From contig CAUJJW010000411.1 in the NCBI GenBank assembly GCA_963205105.1, positions 1-51,701 on the forward strand: a stretch of DNA of 51,701 nt, written 5' to 3'. Source of the stretch: Verrucomicrobiota bacterium (GTDB lineage Bacteria > Verrucomicrobiota > Verrucomicrobiia > Limisphaerales > CAIMTB01). The notes beneath the pieces were generated by a model. That model did no database searches. It saw nothing but the letters and a program-made list of their open reading frames with translations, and had not been told where the DNA came from. Both the position numbers and the translations under genes were made by a program. Of the stretch, positions 1 through 7,165 are shown in pieces; position 1 is the stretch's first letter; each line of letters begins with the position of its first letter.

Positions 1-1
1 C

Positions 2-307
2 ACGATCTTCGTCGAGCCCGGCGACGTCGTCTACGCGGGGCAGGTGTGCGGCGAGAACAGCCGGCAGGGCGACATGGTCGTGAACCCCTGCAAGGCCAAG
101 AAGCTCGACAACATGCGCAGCGCCACGAAAGAGATCGACACCCGTCTCGACCGGGCTCGACCGGATCCGTCCCTCTTGTTGGATCAAGCCATCGCGCATG
201 TGCTGCTCGGGGATCGCGCTGCCGCCCTCCAGACTTATGAACTGGCACGCGACAAGGGAGCCAGTGAGGACATTGCCGATCGCATCCGACCGTGGGTCCA
301 TCCGTGA
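2..307 (+). CDS. typA: TypA/BipA ribosome-associated GTPase, 3' end only, with aberrant C-terminal tail
   Basis: The reading frame is open from the left edge to the TGA at 305-307; the 5' part lies outside the window. The first 45 or so residues match the C-terminal domain of TypA/BipA, a translational GTPase that binds the ribosome: FVEPGDVVYAGQVCGENSR, then DMVVNPCKAKKLDNMRSATK. In known TypA proteins this is followed by a stretch of about 45 residues ending in an acidic DELVEVTP-like strand and a basic tail. Here it is replaced after NMRSATKE by a segment containing LLLDQAIAHVLLGDRAAALQ and YELARDKGASED, which reads like a TPR helix pair. The other two frames do not contain the missing segment, so this is not a simple frameshift. 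The likely explanation is a deletion fusing typA to the end of a TPR gene, or a lineage-specific tail. Function of this allele is uncertain. Confidence 0.8.
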   Translation, partial: TIFVEPGDVVYAGQVCGENSRQGDMVVNPCKAKKLDNMRSATKEIDTRLDRARPDPSLLLDQAIAHVLLGDRAAALQTYELARDKGASEDIADRIRPWVHP

Positions 308-413
308 AACCACATCCAGGCTTCCGGCTGCCTTGGGGTGATCGAGATCCCCGCACCTCAACGTTCGTGTCACGGTTGTTGCCGACGGAACGGAGTGGCA
401 GTAGGACCAAGAC

Positions 414-1139
414 GTGAAGGGGCGGCGCGGGTTTACCTTGATCGAGCTGCTGGTGGTGATCGCGATCATCGCGATTCTTGCTTCCATGCTCTTGCCGGCC
501 TTGGGGCGGGCGAAGAGCCAGGCCAGGCAAGCCTTGTGCGGATCCAACCTTCGCCAGGTTTCACTGGCCTCGCGCATGCACTCCGATGACCAGGGGGATC
601 GGTTTCCAGCACCCTCGGTGGCTTGGCCGTGGCCCGACCAACTTTCCCTCGCAACGACCAATGAACCGGGTGTTTTTCGTTGTCCCGAGGACCGGGTCGC
701 TCCGCTTGCAGGTTCCACCTGGGCGTCTCGACCCGAGGATCGTTGGCTGGGTGTGAGTTACCTCATGAATGGATTCAGCGACTACTTCGACTCGGTGTTG
801 TCGACCGAGGAGGCTCGGTCCTTCAGCAAGGGACGCTACGAGGGCGGAATGCCGGAAACGGCCGTCGAAAACCCGTCGGACACGATTCTTGTCGGTGAAC
901 GTCGACGGGGCGCGTCGGCGTTGTACGCGTTGGTCCTGCCCCTGTCGGCCGACTTCCTCCAGCACGTGGAAGAGTCTCGACACGGCGCGCGCGCGGGCGG
1001 TCCAGGGGGCGCGGCCAATCACGGAATGCTCGACGGTTCGGTTCGTACGATCCGGTTCGGCAAGGCGACATGCCCGGTCAATCTGTGGGCTGTTCTCTCC
1101 CAATGGCGGACCAATGCCGCGCTGTGCCGGCCGCGCTGA
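414..1139 (+). CDS. Prepilin-type N-terminal cleavage/methylation domain protein (pseudopilin-like)
   Basis: This 241-aa protein starts at a GTG (MKGRRGFTLIELL...). A short basic leader is followed by a G|FTLIE prepilin peptidase site at about residue 6 and a hydrophobic helix of about 20 residues (VVIAIIAILASMLLPAL), the class III signal of type II secretion pseudopilins. The body is typical of the large verrucomicrobial/planctomycetal family: a CGSNLRQ motif after the helix, an FRCPEDR segment, and a late NHGMLDGSVRTIRFGK motif (the H-x-DGS signature of these proteins). It would be cleaved by a prepilin peptidase and sit in the inner membrane or a pseudopilus. No secretion genes are adjacent, so the partner machinery is elsewhere. 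The gene is convergent with the thioredoxin-fold gene, with only 2 nt between the stops. No clear Shine-Dalgarno is visible. Confidence 0.85.
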   Translation: MKGRRGFTLIELLVVIAIIAILASMLLPALGRAKSQARQALCGSNLRQVSLASRMHSDDQGDRFPAPSVAWPWPDQLSLATTNEPGVFRCPEDRVAPLAGSTWASRPEDRWLGVSYLMNGFSDYFDSVLSTEEARSFSKGRYEGGMPETAVENPSDTILVGERRRGASALYALVLPLSADFLQHVEESRHGARAGGPGGAANHGMLDGSVRTIRFGKATCPVNLWAVLSQWRTNAALCRPR

Positions 1140-1141
1140 GT

Positions 1142-2260
1142 TCAGCGACGAAGACGGAAGAAGGCGCGGTCGTGAGAGGCCGGGAACTCCGCTTCGAACT
1201 GACCGTTGGTCGCCACGGCTGAAATTGGCGAGGTTATCCAGGGTCCGGTCACCGAGTCGGAGGACTCGATCGCCACCCCTGCTTCGTCCACCGGCCAAGA
1301 AACGACCAACCTTCCACCACGAACATGGTAGGTCGCGCGAGGGGCAGGGATGGGTGCGAGCAATGGTCGAATTTTTGCCTCAAAGTCGGACTCCGAAGTG
1401 TACCCGATCAGCTTGTCGACCAGGTTGCCTTCCCGATCGATCAGGAAGGAGGTGGGGATGAACTCGATCCCGCCGAAGTCGTTCTCAACCCGGCCATTCG
1501 ACATCACGATCTGGTAGTTGAGCTTCTGCCGGATCACGAAGGGACGCACGACCGTCGGTCCGCCTTCGTCGACCGAGATGCCGACAATCGAGAATCCCTG
1601 CTGTCGGTAGCGATCCTGGAGATTGACCATTCCCGGCATTTCCGCGACACACGGCCCGCACCAAGTCGCCCAAAAGTTCAGAAGGACCACCTGGCCTGCG
1701 TAGTTGGTGGAACTCACGGACTTGCCGTCGACGTCGTTCAAGCTCCACGCCGGAGCGGAGAGTTGCGATGCGAACGTGAGATGGAGTCGAACGGAACCCG
1801 ACTCCGCTTCACCGCCACTTTCATATCCGTCGACGGCGATCTGATAGGTGCGCCCGGCCTCCACGCGAAGGACCGCGCGACTGGTGTAGTTCGCCCCTCC
1901 GTCGTCGTCGTAGGCCACTTCGACGAGGCTGGCCAACACGTCGCCGGTGTAAATGGCGAGCACGGTGTCGAACGAACTCCCTTCCGTGGAAACCGTCAGA
2001 AACCCCTTCTCCTCGGCCTCCCAGGACCACCACACCGAGCGCCCGGTCGAACTGCCGTTATGCCAGGGCTCAGCCACCTCACGCGTGGCTCCCACGTTCG
2101 AACCGATGCTCTCGGCGTTTGTGCCCACGAGGCGAATCCGGTCTCGAAAGATATCGTTCTCGGGAGTCGCCGAAGACCCAGGGGTGACCCCAGGCAGCGC
2201 CAGGAGCAGAGTCAGGGTTCGCATCCAACTCAGGAGTGTCGTCATGGCTCCGCCTTTCAT
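1142..2260 (-). CDS. Secreted thioredoxin-fold (TlpA/ResA-like) protein with PPC-like and FFRLR C-terminal modules
   Basis: I start this gene at the ATG at 2260, giving 372 aa, because a signal peptide follows directly (MTTLLSWMRTLTLLLALPG, cleavage near SSA). The frame stays open to 2554, but that extension is remnant DNA of other genes. Residues about 30-165 form a PPC-like beta-sandwich (SVWWSWEAEEKGFLTVST, then YTGDVLASLVEVAYDDDGG). Residues about 170-300 are a TlpA/ResA-type thioredoxin fold with the redox motif WATWCGPCVAEMPGM and the cis-Pro segment EFIPTSFLIDREG. The last 60 residues form a module (GRLVVSWP ... GPW ... FFRLRR) shared with other exported proteins in the window. The likely role is extracytoplasmic thiol-disulfide exchange; the substrate is unknown. 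An alternative ATG at 2245 has a GGAG only 2 nt upstream, too close to be a good ribosome site. Confidence 0.82.
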   Translation of the reverse strand: MKGGAMTTLLSWMRTLTLLLALPGVTPGSSATPENDIFRDRIRLVGTNAESIGSNVGATREVAEPWHNGSSTGRSVWWSWEAEEKGFLTVSTEGSSFDTVLAIYTGDVLASLVEVAYDDDGGANYTSRAVLRVEAGRTYQIAVDGYESGGEAESGSVRLHLTFASQLSAPAWSLNDVDGKSVSSTNYAGQVVLLNFWATWCGPCVAEMPGMVNLQDRYRQQGFSIVGISVDEGGPTVVRPFVIRQKLNYQIVMSNGRVENDFGGIEFIPTSFLIDREGNLVDKLIGYTSESDFEAKIRPLLAPIPAPRATYHVRGGRLVVSWPVDEAGVAIESSDSVTGPWITSPISAVATNGQFEAEFPASHDRAFFRLRR

Positions 2261-2261
2261 C

Positions 2262-2488
2262 GAGTGATTGCGTGGTTCCGCAGTGCCACGAGAAAACAGA
2301 CTGGCGACCCAACGTCGACAACATTGGGGCGACTCACCGAACGGCTGTCGCTTCAGCTCCTTCTCGAGGCGTGAACGAAACCCAGCTTCGTCCTCCACCG
2401 CGGCGATCCGGGCCGGTCGCGCCTCCGGGTTGGCGGCCGGCGAAGGCTCCGAGTTCGGGGTGGAGGCCGGTACGTGGACGGGATTCAT
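2262..2488 (-). pseudogene. Response-regulator 5' remnant, fused in frame to the thioredoxin gene
   Basis: The ATG at 2488 overlaps the TGA of the histidine-kinase remnant (ATGA arrangement), as in a normal kinase-regulator operon. Residues 26-48 (RPARIAAVEDEAGFRSRLEK and the next few) match the first strand and helix of a CheY-like receiver, with the acidic pair E-D of the metal site. After about residue 50 similarity stops: no phospho-acceptor Asp strand, no Lys strand and no LuxR-type HTH is present. The frame has no stop and runs straight into the signal peptide of the downstream thioredoxin-fold gene at 2260. A deletion therefore appears to have removed most of the regulator. Whether any fusion protein is made cannot be told from sequence. 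Confidence 0.65.
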
Positions 2489-2737
2489 GGGCGTTGAAGC
2501 GGGATGAGAAATTCGACGCGGGTGCCTTTTCCGGGGGTCGAGGACAAAAAGCATTCGCCGCGGATCTCGGTCATGCGATGGCGAAGATTGGACAGTCCCG
2601 TTCCGTGGGCGGGTGGTGGGTCCAAATCGAAACCTTTACCGTCGTCGACAATCTCCAGACGCATGAGCGACGCGCCGACACGCAGGGAGATTCGGACTTC
2701 GGTCGCGTGGGCATGCCAACCTACCCACCCGTGGTCA
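2485..2737 (-). pseudogene. Histidine kinase 3' remnant (NarL/DegS-type HATPase)
   Basis: Read on the minus strand, about 84 codons encode the end of a sensor kinase: HATEVRISLRVG, LEIVDDGKGFDLD (G1 box DDGKGF), GTGLSNLRHRMTEI (G2 box), and GTRVEFLIPLQRP followed by TGA at 2487-2485. This is the C-terminal half of the ATP-binding domain of NarL-system kinases. Upstream, a TGA in the same frame near 2750 and the absence of recognisable N-box, dimerisation or sensor domains show that the rest is lost. The stop codon overlaps the start of the response-regulator remnant, so both belonged to one operon. Confidence 0.72.
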
Positions 2738-2983
2738 CAGGTATCCGTTCAGGAACGAAAGATCCCGCTGCCCTGGCAGCCACGGAACTCAACCGCTTGA
2801 GAAGCATCGTCGCTGGAGAAATGGGGAGGACTCTTGGAATCGTGGCCCGACTCTAAGAGTGAGGTGGTGTGGAAGTAGAGAGGTGGGGTGACCTTATGGA
2901 GAGGGGATGGTTGGATGGGGCACGCAGGCAGGGTTGATGGGAACGGGGAGATCTGTCAACGGACGACCGAGTCGTGATGTGCC

Positions 2984-3050
2984 GTGAATCGAGCCTCCGT
3001 AGTGGGGGGCGTCTCGCCCCCCGGAATCCCCGGTTCATGGTCGGTGAGCA
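2984..3050. repeat. REP-like repeat, copy 1
   Basis: The core is a perfect hairpin, GGGGGGCG-TCT-CGCCCCCC (3004-3022), followed by the family-typical GGAATCCCCGGTTCATGG. The second hairpin of full-length copies is missing, so this is a partial element. It lies in the gene-poor stretch 2861-3485. Confidence 0.75.
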
Positions 3051-3104
3051 TGGCGCCTGCGCCCATCAAGCTGCCGATGGGCTATCTTCTGTCGGCTCTT
3101 CCTG

Positions 3105-3325
3105 CGGGCCAACGGCCCGTTCCATCCCGGCCTGGGCCAAAGGCCCAGGAAAGCTGCCCCGAGCCTGGCCGAGGGCTGTAAGCCCGACCCATCGGGTGAT
3201 GATACGCGCCTCACATCCCAGGATCCCATCCACGGATGGTACGGGCCTTCAGCCCTTGGATTTTTTGGGAAAATCGCCCACCTGGGGCTTCACCCCAGGC
3301 TGGGATGCCGCGGGCCGTTGGCCCT
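3105..3325. repeat. Array of short GC-rich hairpins (second interspersed repeat family)
   Basis: Within the 2861-3485 intergenic stretch there is a run of small palindromes with 3-5 nt loops: CGGGCC-AAC-GGCCCG at 3105-3119, CCTGGGCC-AAA-GGCCCAGG at 3131-3149, a GGGCT/AGCCC pair near 3173-3184, GGGC-CTTCA-GCCC near 3243-3255, CCTGGGG-CTTCA-CCCCAGG at 3281-3299 and GGGCC-GTT-GGCCC at 3312-3324. Conceptual translation gives GLKARTI- and GPKAQ-like peptides that recur as spurious ORFs in related genomes. I see no gene here. Possible roles are transcript 3'-end structure or a non-autonomous repeat. Confidence 0.7.
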
Positions 3326-3361
3326 GGTACTTCAGCCGATTTACTCACCGTCGAGAGACCG

Positions 3362-3410
3362 TTCCTCCGCAGCGGCGGGCGTCTCGCCTCCCCCGAAACC
3401 CCTCCTGATT
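3362..3410. repeat. REP-like repeat, degenerate copy 2
   Basis: The sequence CTCCGCAGCGGCGGGCGTCTCGCC followed by CCCCCGAAACCCC resembles the REP-like unit seen elsewhere in the window, but with the two hairpins collapsed into one imperfect one. It lies about 75 nt upstream of the PVC dehydrogenase start. Confidence 0.4.
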
Positions 3411-3485
3411 CCTTGCTCGTGAACCGTTCGGAAAGAACCGCCCCCTCTCCTTGAACCCGAGTCTGCGTCTGGCAGTGTGCTCCGG

Positions 3486-6400
3486 ATGTTGCGACGTGGT
3501 GTGTCTTCAATCCTCGGTCTCGTCCTGTTGTCTGGCAGTCGACTTCAGGCTGATCCCGCCGTGGTGATCAGCACGAACCCACCCGCCGCTGCCGCCGCCG
3601 CCCAGGCCCGTCTCCGCGTCGCTCACGGTCTGCACGTCGATCTCTGGGCCGCGGAACCCCTCGTGCAGGACGTCACCAGCTTCGCGTTCGACGAGCACGG
3701 ACGCGCCTACGTCGTTGAGTCGGGACGCCGACGCACCAGCGTGTTCGACGTGCGGAACCTCCAGCCCTGGTTGGACAACGACTACGCGCTGCGTTCGGTC
3801 GACGACCGTGCCGAGTTCCTGAAACAACGTCTCACGCCGGGTGCGGCGGAGTACGACGCGTTCCGTCAGGCGGTTACCAAGTCCAAGTTTTGCGACTTCA
3901 ACCGCGACGGGGTTGTTGATTGGCATGACCTGGAAGTGGAGCAGGAACGCATCCGGCTGGTTTGGGATGCGGACGGGGACGGTCGGGCGGACACGGCGCG
4001 CACCTTCGCCGATGGATTCAACGGGATCACCAGCGGGGTGGCCGCGGGTGTGTTGGCCCGGGGTTCGAACGTTTGGTTCACCTGCATTCCCGACCTGTGG
4101 CGGATGCCTTCTGCGCCGGTGAAAAGGAGTGCCAACTCCCAGGACGGGAGCGCGGCGCTAACCCCGGCTCATTCCGGAGTGGAACGGTTGCTGTCGGGGT
4201 TCGGCGTCCACGTCGCGTTTGGCGGCCATGACCTGCACGGGCTTCTGTTCGGTCCCGACGGACGCTTGTACTTCAGCATCGCCGATCGCGGCGCGTCGGT
4301 GACCACGCGGGAGGGAACCGTGATTTCGGAACCGGACTCAGGCGCGATCTTTCGATGTGAACCGGACGGTTCGCGGATGGAAGTTGTGGCCACGGGGCTT
4401 CGCAATCCGCAGGAACTGGCCTTCGACGACCTGGGCAACCTGTGGACCGGCGACAACAACGGAGACGGTGGTGACAAGGCGCGTTGGACGCTGGTGATCG
4501 AGGGGGCGAACTACGGGTGGAGCATCGGCTGGCAATGGCTGCCGAAAATGGGCGCATGGAATTCCGAACGTCTCTGGCACACCCGCGAAAGCAACTCCGC
4601 GGCCTGGCTGATGCCACCCGTGGCCCACGTCGGTCACGGCCCGGCCGGGATCGCGCACTATCCCGGAACCGGCCTGGGCGAACGGTATCGCGATCACTTC
4701 TTCTACGCGGATTTCCCGGGTGGAGTTCGCGCCTTCCGCGTGGAGCCCGACGGGGCTTTCTTCCGGGTTGCCGATGCGGGGCGATGGATGGAGGACAACG
4801 CCGCAACGAATTTCGTTGGCAAGGTCCTGTGGAATCTGGCTCCCGTGGACCTCGCGTTCCCTCCGGGTGGCGGGTTGATCGTGGCGGACGCCTTTCCGTC
4901 CTGGGAAAAGACCGGCTCCGCTCGGTTGTGGCGGGTGTTCGATCCCCAGCTGGTGGGCGATGCAAAGATCGCCGAGGTGAGCGCGCTCTTGCGCGATGGC
5001 ATGACCGGTCGAAGCGACCGTGAACTGGCGATCTTGTTGTGCCACCGCGATCAACGCGTGCGTTTGGAAGCGCAGTGGGAACTGGCCGCGCGCGGTCCGG
5101 CATCGATGGCGGCCCTGACGTTAACCGCCCTGGAATCGCCTTGGCGTTTGGCGCGCCTGCATGCCCTCTGGGCCGTCGGGCAGATCGCGCGAAAAGTGGA
5201 AGACGCCCAAGCTGCGGGAAGTACTTCGGGCGGTCTTGCCACTCCCGCGGAGGCATCGATCCACACCAGCCTGTTGTCCTTTCAGCCGCTCCTCGACGCC
5301 GCAGACCCATTCACTCAGGAAGCGGTGATCCGTATGTTCGGCGAAACGCGGATGATCCGCCTTTCGGGAGCGATCCTGGAGAAGGCCATTCACTCGAATC
5401 CGCGCGTGGCGTCGGCGGCGTTGCGGGTGGGGGCTCGTCTGCATCGGCTGGCGCGTCAGGGGGGCTACGGGACACCGACGGTTCATGGGTGGAAGACCGA
5501 AACGCTCCAGCAGGCGCTCCTTCGACCGCACGGCACCGATCCGGTGGTGCGCGAGGCGAAGGTGTCGGCGCTCGTCGACCTGGCAGGTTTGTATCCGGTG
5601 CTGCTCACCTCTCTGGAGCAATCCACCCCGACGGAGGCCAACGTGCTCGCCGTGCTGGCGCGGCGTCGGCTGGGTCATGCCAGGGAACTGCGCGGGTCTC
5701 TGAGCCATTCGAACCCGGTTGTTGTGCTGGAAGCGACTCGGGCGCTTCACGACGTGCCCACCGGAAATGCGTGGACTCACCTGGCGGGTTGGTTTGGGGA
5801 CACGAACCTTCTTACGTCACCGACCGATGCCGGGTGGCCCGCCGGGTTGAATTTCACTCGGGACGAATGGCGAACCTGGGTGCTTCGAAGGTCGGTGAAC
5901 GCCACGTTCCTGCTCGGCTCGGCGGCCACGGACTCGGATACGCTGACTCTCGCTCGGTTCGCGGTTCGCTCGGATGCGCCGGCATCGGTCCGGGTCGAAG
6001 CCTTGGAAGCCTTGGCCGATTGGGCGCGACCCCTCACCCGGGATCGCGTGTTGGGGGTGCATCGGCCGCGAACGGCGGGCGATCCAGCGCTGGCCAGGGC
6101 TGCGCTTCAATCGGTTTGGCCCGGGTTAGTTTCTGCGGCAGAAACGAACGCCGCGGTGCTCGTTGCCGCGCTGCGGGCTGGGGAACAATTACGACCCGAT
6201 GGATTCGCTGAGACACTGACGCGTTGGGTGACTCACACGGCGGCTGGAGTGCGCGCGGAGGCGGTTCGCATCGTGGACCAAGACCATCCGAGAACGATCG
6301 CGGAATGGGTCGACCTGCTGGAATCGGGATCCTTGATCGAACAACGGGCGGCGCTGGCTCGGTTGGCGACGTCGAAGGAACCGGCTGCCATGGACGCGCT

Positions 6401-7076
6401 GGTTCGGTGGATGACGAAGCTCGTGGATCATGGCCTGTCTGTAAGGATTCCGGGGGGCGGGACGCCCCCCTCTACGGCAGGCGGGACGCCCGCCGCTACG
6501 GACGCGCCGTTCTCGGGGCGCGGAGTTTCCCGCGACTTGGAATTGGATGTCTTGGAAGCGGCGAGGCAGGCCGGTGGCGAGCGCCTTCGCCTGCTGCTGG
6601 CTGCATGGGAGAAGCGGTTGCCGCAAGACGATCCGCTGGCCCGGTTTCGGGTTGCCTTGCAGGGCGGCGATCCCGCCAACGGTCGCAGGCTTTTCGCGGA
6701 GCGCGCCGACTGGGGGTGTCAACGCTGTCACAAACTCCGGGGTGAAGGCGGTGACGTGGGGCCCGAGCTGACGGGCATTGGCCGAAGCCGCGGTGCAGAG
6801 CATGTGCTGCAATCCATTTTGAACCCCAACCAGGAAATCGCTCCCGGCTTCGAGAACGTGGTCATCACGCTCAAGACCGGCGAGACGCTGGCTGGCATGG
6901 TAAAGTCCGAGACCGACACCGAACTGGTCCTGGATGCGGGCGAGGACGGCCGGGTGACCTTGCCCAAGAGTCAGGTGGTGACGCGTCAACGGGGCTTGTC
7001 GCCCATGGTGGAAGGTTTGGGTGAACTGATGGCGCTGCGTGAACTGCGCGATCTGGTGGCGACGCTGATGGAGTAG
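3486..7076 (+). CDS. PVC-type membrane-bound dehydrogenase with HEAT repeats and C-terminal cytochrome c domain
   Basis: From the ATG at 3486 the protein is 1196 aa; a GTG at 3477 is an alternative. It opens with a signal peptide (MLRRGVSSILGLVLLSG, cleavage near LQA). Residues about 35-500 are the beta-propeller dehydrogenase domain of the PVC family (FDEHGRAYVVESG, HDLHGLLFGPDGRLYFSIAD, GLRNPQELAFDDLGNLWTGD, with Asp-rich DNNGDGGDK). Residues about 500-1050 are HEAT-like helices. Residues about 1065-1196 are a cytochrome c domain with CQRCHKL as the heme c site near residue 1078 and a conserved tail (LNPNQEIAPGFENVVITLKT). These proteins are thought to oxidise sugars or alcohols outside the cytoplasm and pass electrons to heme; the substrate is unknown. 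A REP-like repeat copy is embedded in frame at residues about 987-1005. Confidence 0.92.
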   Translation: MLRRGVSSILGLVLLSGSRLQADPAVVISTNPPAAAAAAQARLRVAHGLHVDLWAAEPLVQDVTSFAFDEHGRAYVVESGRRRTSVFDVRNLQPWLDNDYALRSVDDRAEFLKQRLTPGAAEYDAFRQAVTKSKFCDFNRDGVVDWHDLEVEQERIRLVWDADGDGRADTARTFADGFNGITSGVAAGVLARGSNVWFTCIPDLWRMPSAPVKRSANSQDGSAALTPAHSGVERLLSGFGVHVAFGGHDLHGLLFGPDGRLYFSIADRGASVTTREGTVISEPDSGAIFRCEPDGSRMEVVATGLRNPQELAFDDLGNLWTGDNNGDGGDKARWTLVIEGANYGWSIGWQWLPKMGAWNSERLWHTRESNSAAWLMPPVAHVGHGPAGIAHYPGTGLGERYRDHFFYADFPGGVRAFRVEPDGAFFRVADAGRWMEDNAATNFVGKVLWNLAPVDLAFPPGGGLIVADAFPSWEKTGSARLWRVFDPQLVGDAKIAEVSALLRDGMTGRSDRELAILLCHRDQRVRLEAQWELAARGPASMAALTLTALESPWRLARLHALWAVGQIARKVEDAQAAGSTSGGLATPAEASIHTSLLSFQPLLDAADPFTQEAVIRMFGETRMIRLSGAILEKAIHSNPRVASAALRVGARLHRLARQGGYGTPTVHGWKTETLQQALLRPHGTDPVVREAKVSALVDLAGLYPVLLTSLEQSTPTEANVLAVLARRRLGHARELRGSLSHSNPVVVLEATRALHDVPTGNAWTHLAGWFGDTNLLTSPTDAGWPAGLNFTRDEWRTWVLRRSVNATFLLGSAATDSDTLTLARFAVRSDAPASVRVEALEALADWARPLTRDRVLGVHRPRTAGDPALARAALQSVWPGLVSAAETNAAVLVAALRAGEQLRPDGFAETLTRWVTHTAAGVRAEAVRIVDQDHPRTIAEWVDLLESGSLIEQRAALARLATSKEPAAMDALVRWMTKLVDHGLSVRIPGGGTPPSTAGGTPAATDAPFSGRGVSRDLELDVLEAARQAGGERLRLLLAAWEKRLPQDDPLARFRVALQGGDPANGRRLFAERADWGCQRCHKLRGEGGDVGPELTGIGRSRGAEHVLQSILNPNQEIAPGFENVVITLKTGETLAGMVKSETDTELVLDAGEDGRVTLPKSQVVTRQRGLSPMVEGLGELMALRELRDLVATLME
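6446..6501. repeat. REP-like repeat inside the PVC dehydrogenase gene, copy 3
   Basis: This is a near-identical full two-hairpin copy (GATTCCGGGGGGCGGGACGC, then a TCTACGGCA spacer, then GGCGGGACGCCCGCC and GCTACGG). It lies within the dehydrogenase coding sequence between the last HEAT-like helix and the cytochrome domain. It keeps the host frame open and is read as RIPGGGTPPSTAGGTPAAT, a Gly/Pro/Thr linker. Confidence 0.88.
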
Positions 7077-7087
7077 GGATGGGCACC

Positions 7088-7150
7088 GTAGCGGCGGGCG
7101 TCCCGCCTGCCGTAGAGGGGGGCGTCTCGCCCCCCGGAATTCCCGGTTCA
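7088..7150. repeat. REP-like repeat between convergent genes, copy 4
   Basis: Two consecutive hairpins, GGCGGGCGTCCCGCC and GGGGGGCG-TCT-CGCCCCCC, are joined by TGCCGTAGA and followed by GGAATTCCCGGTTCA. The element fills the 89-nt gap between the stops of the PVC dehydrogenase and the alpha-galactosidase genes. It could therefore act as a two-way transcript end, although it lacks U-tracts. Confidence 0.88.
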
Positions 7151-7165
7151 GCGTCCGTGAGCCGG

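Noticed and set aside
7088..7150. Intrinsic terminator between convergent genes
   Set aside because: The hairpins are strong but no U-tract follows on either strand, so I list the element as a repeat with only a possible termination role.
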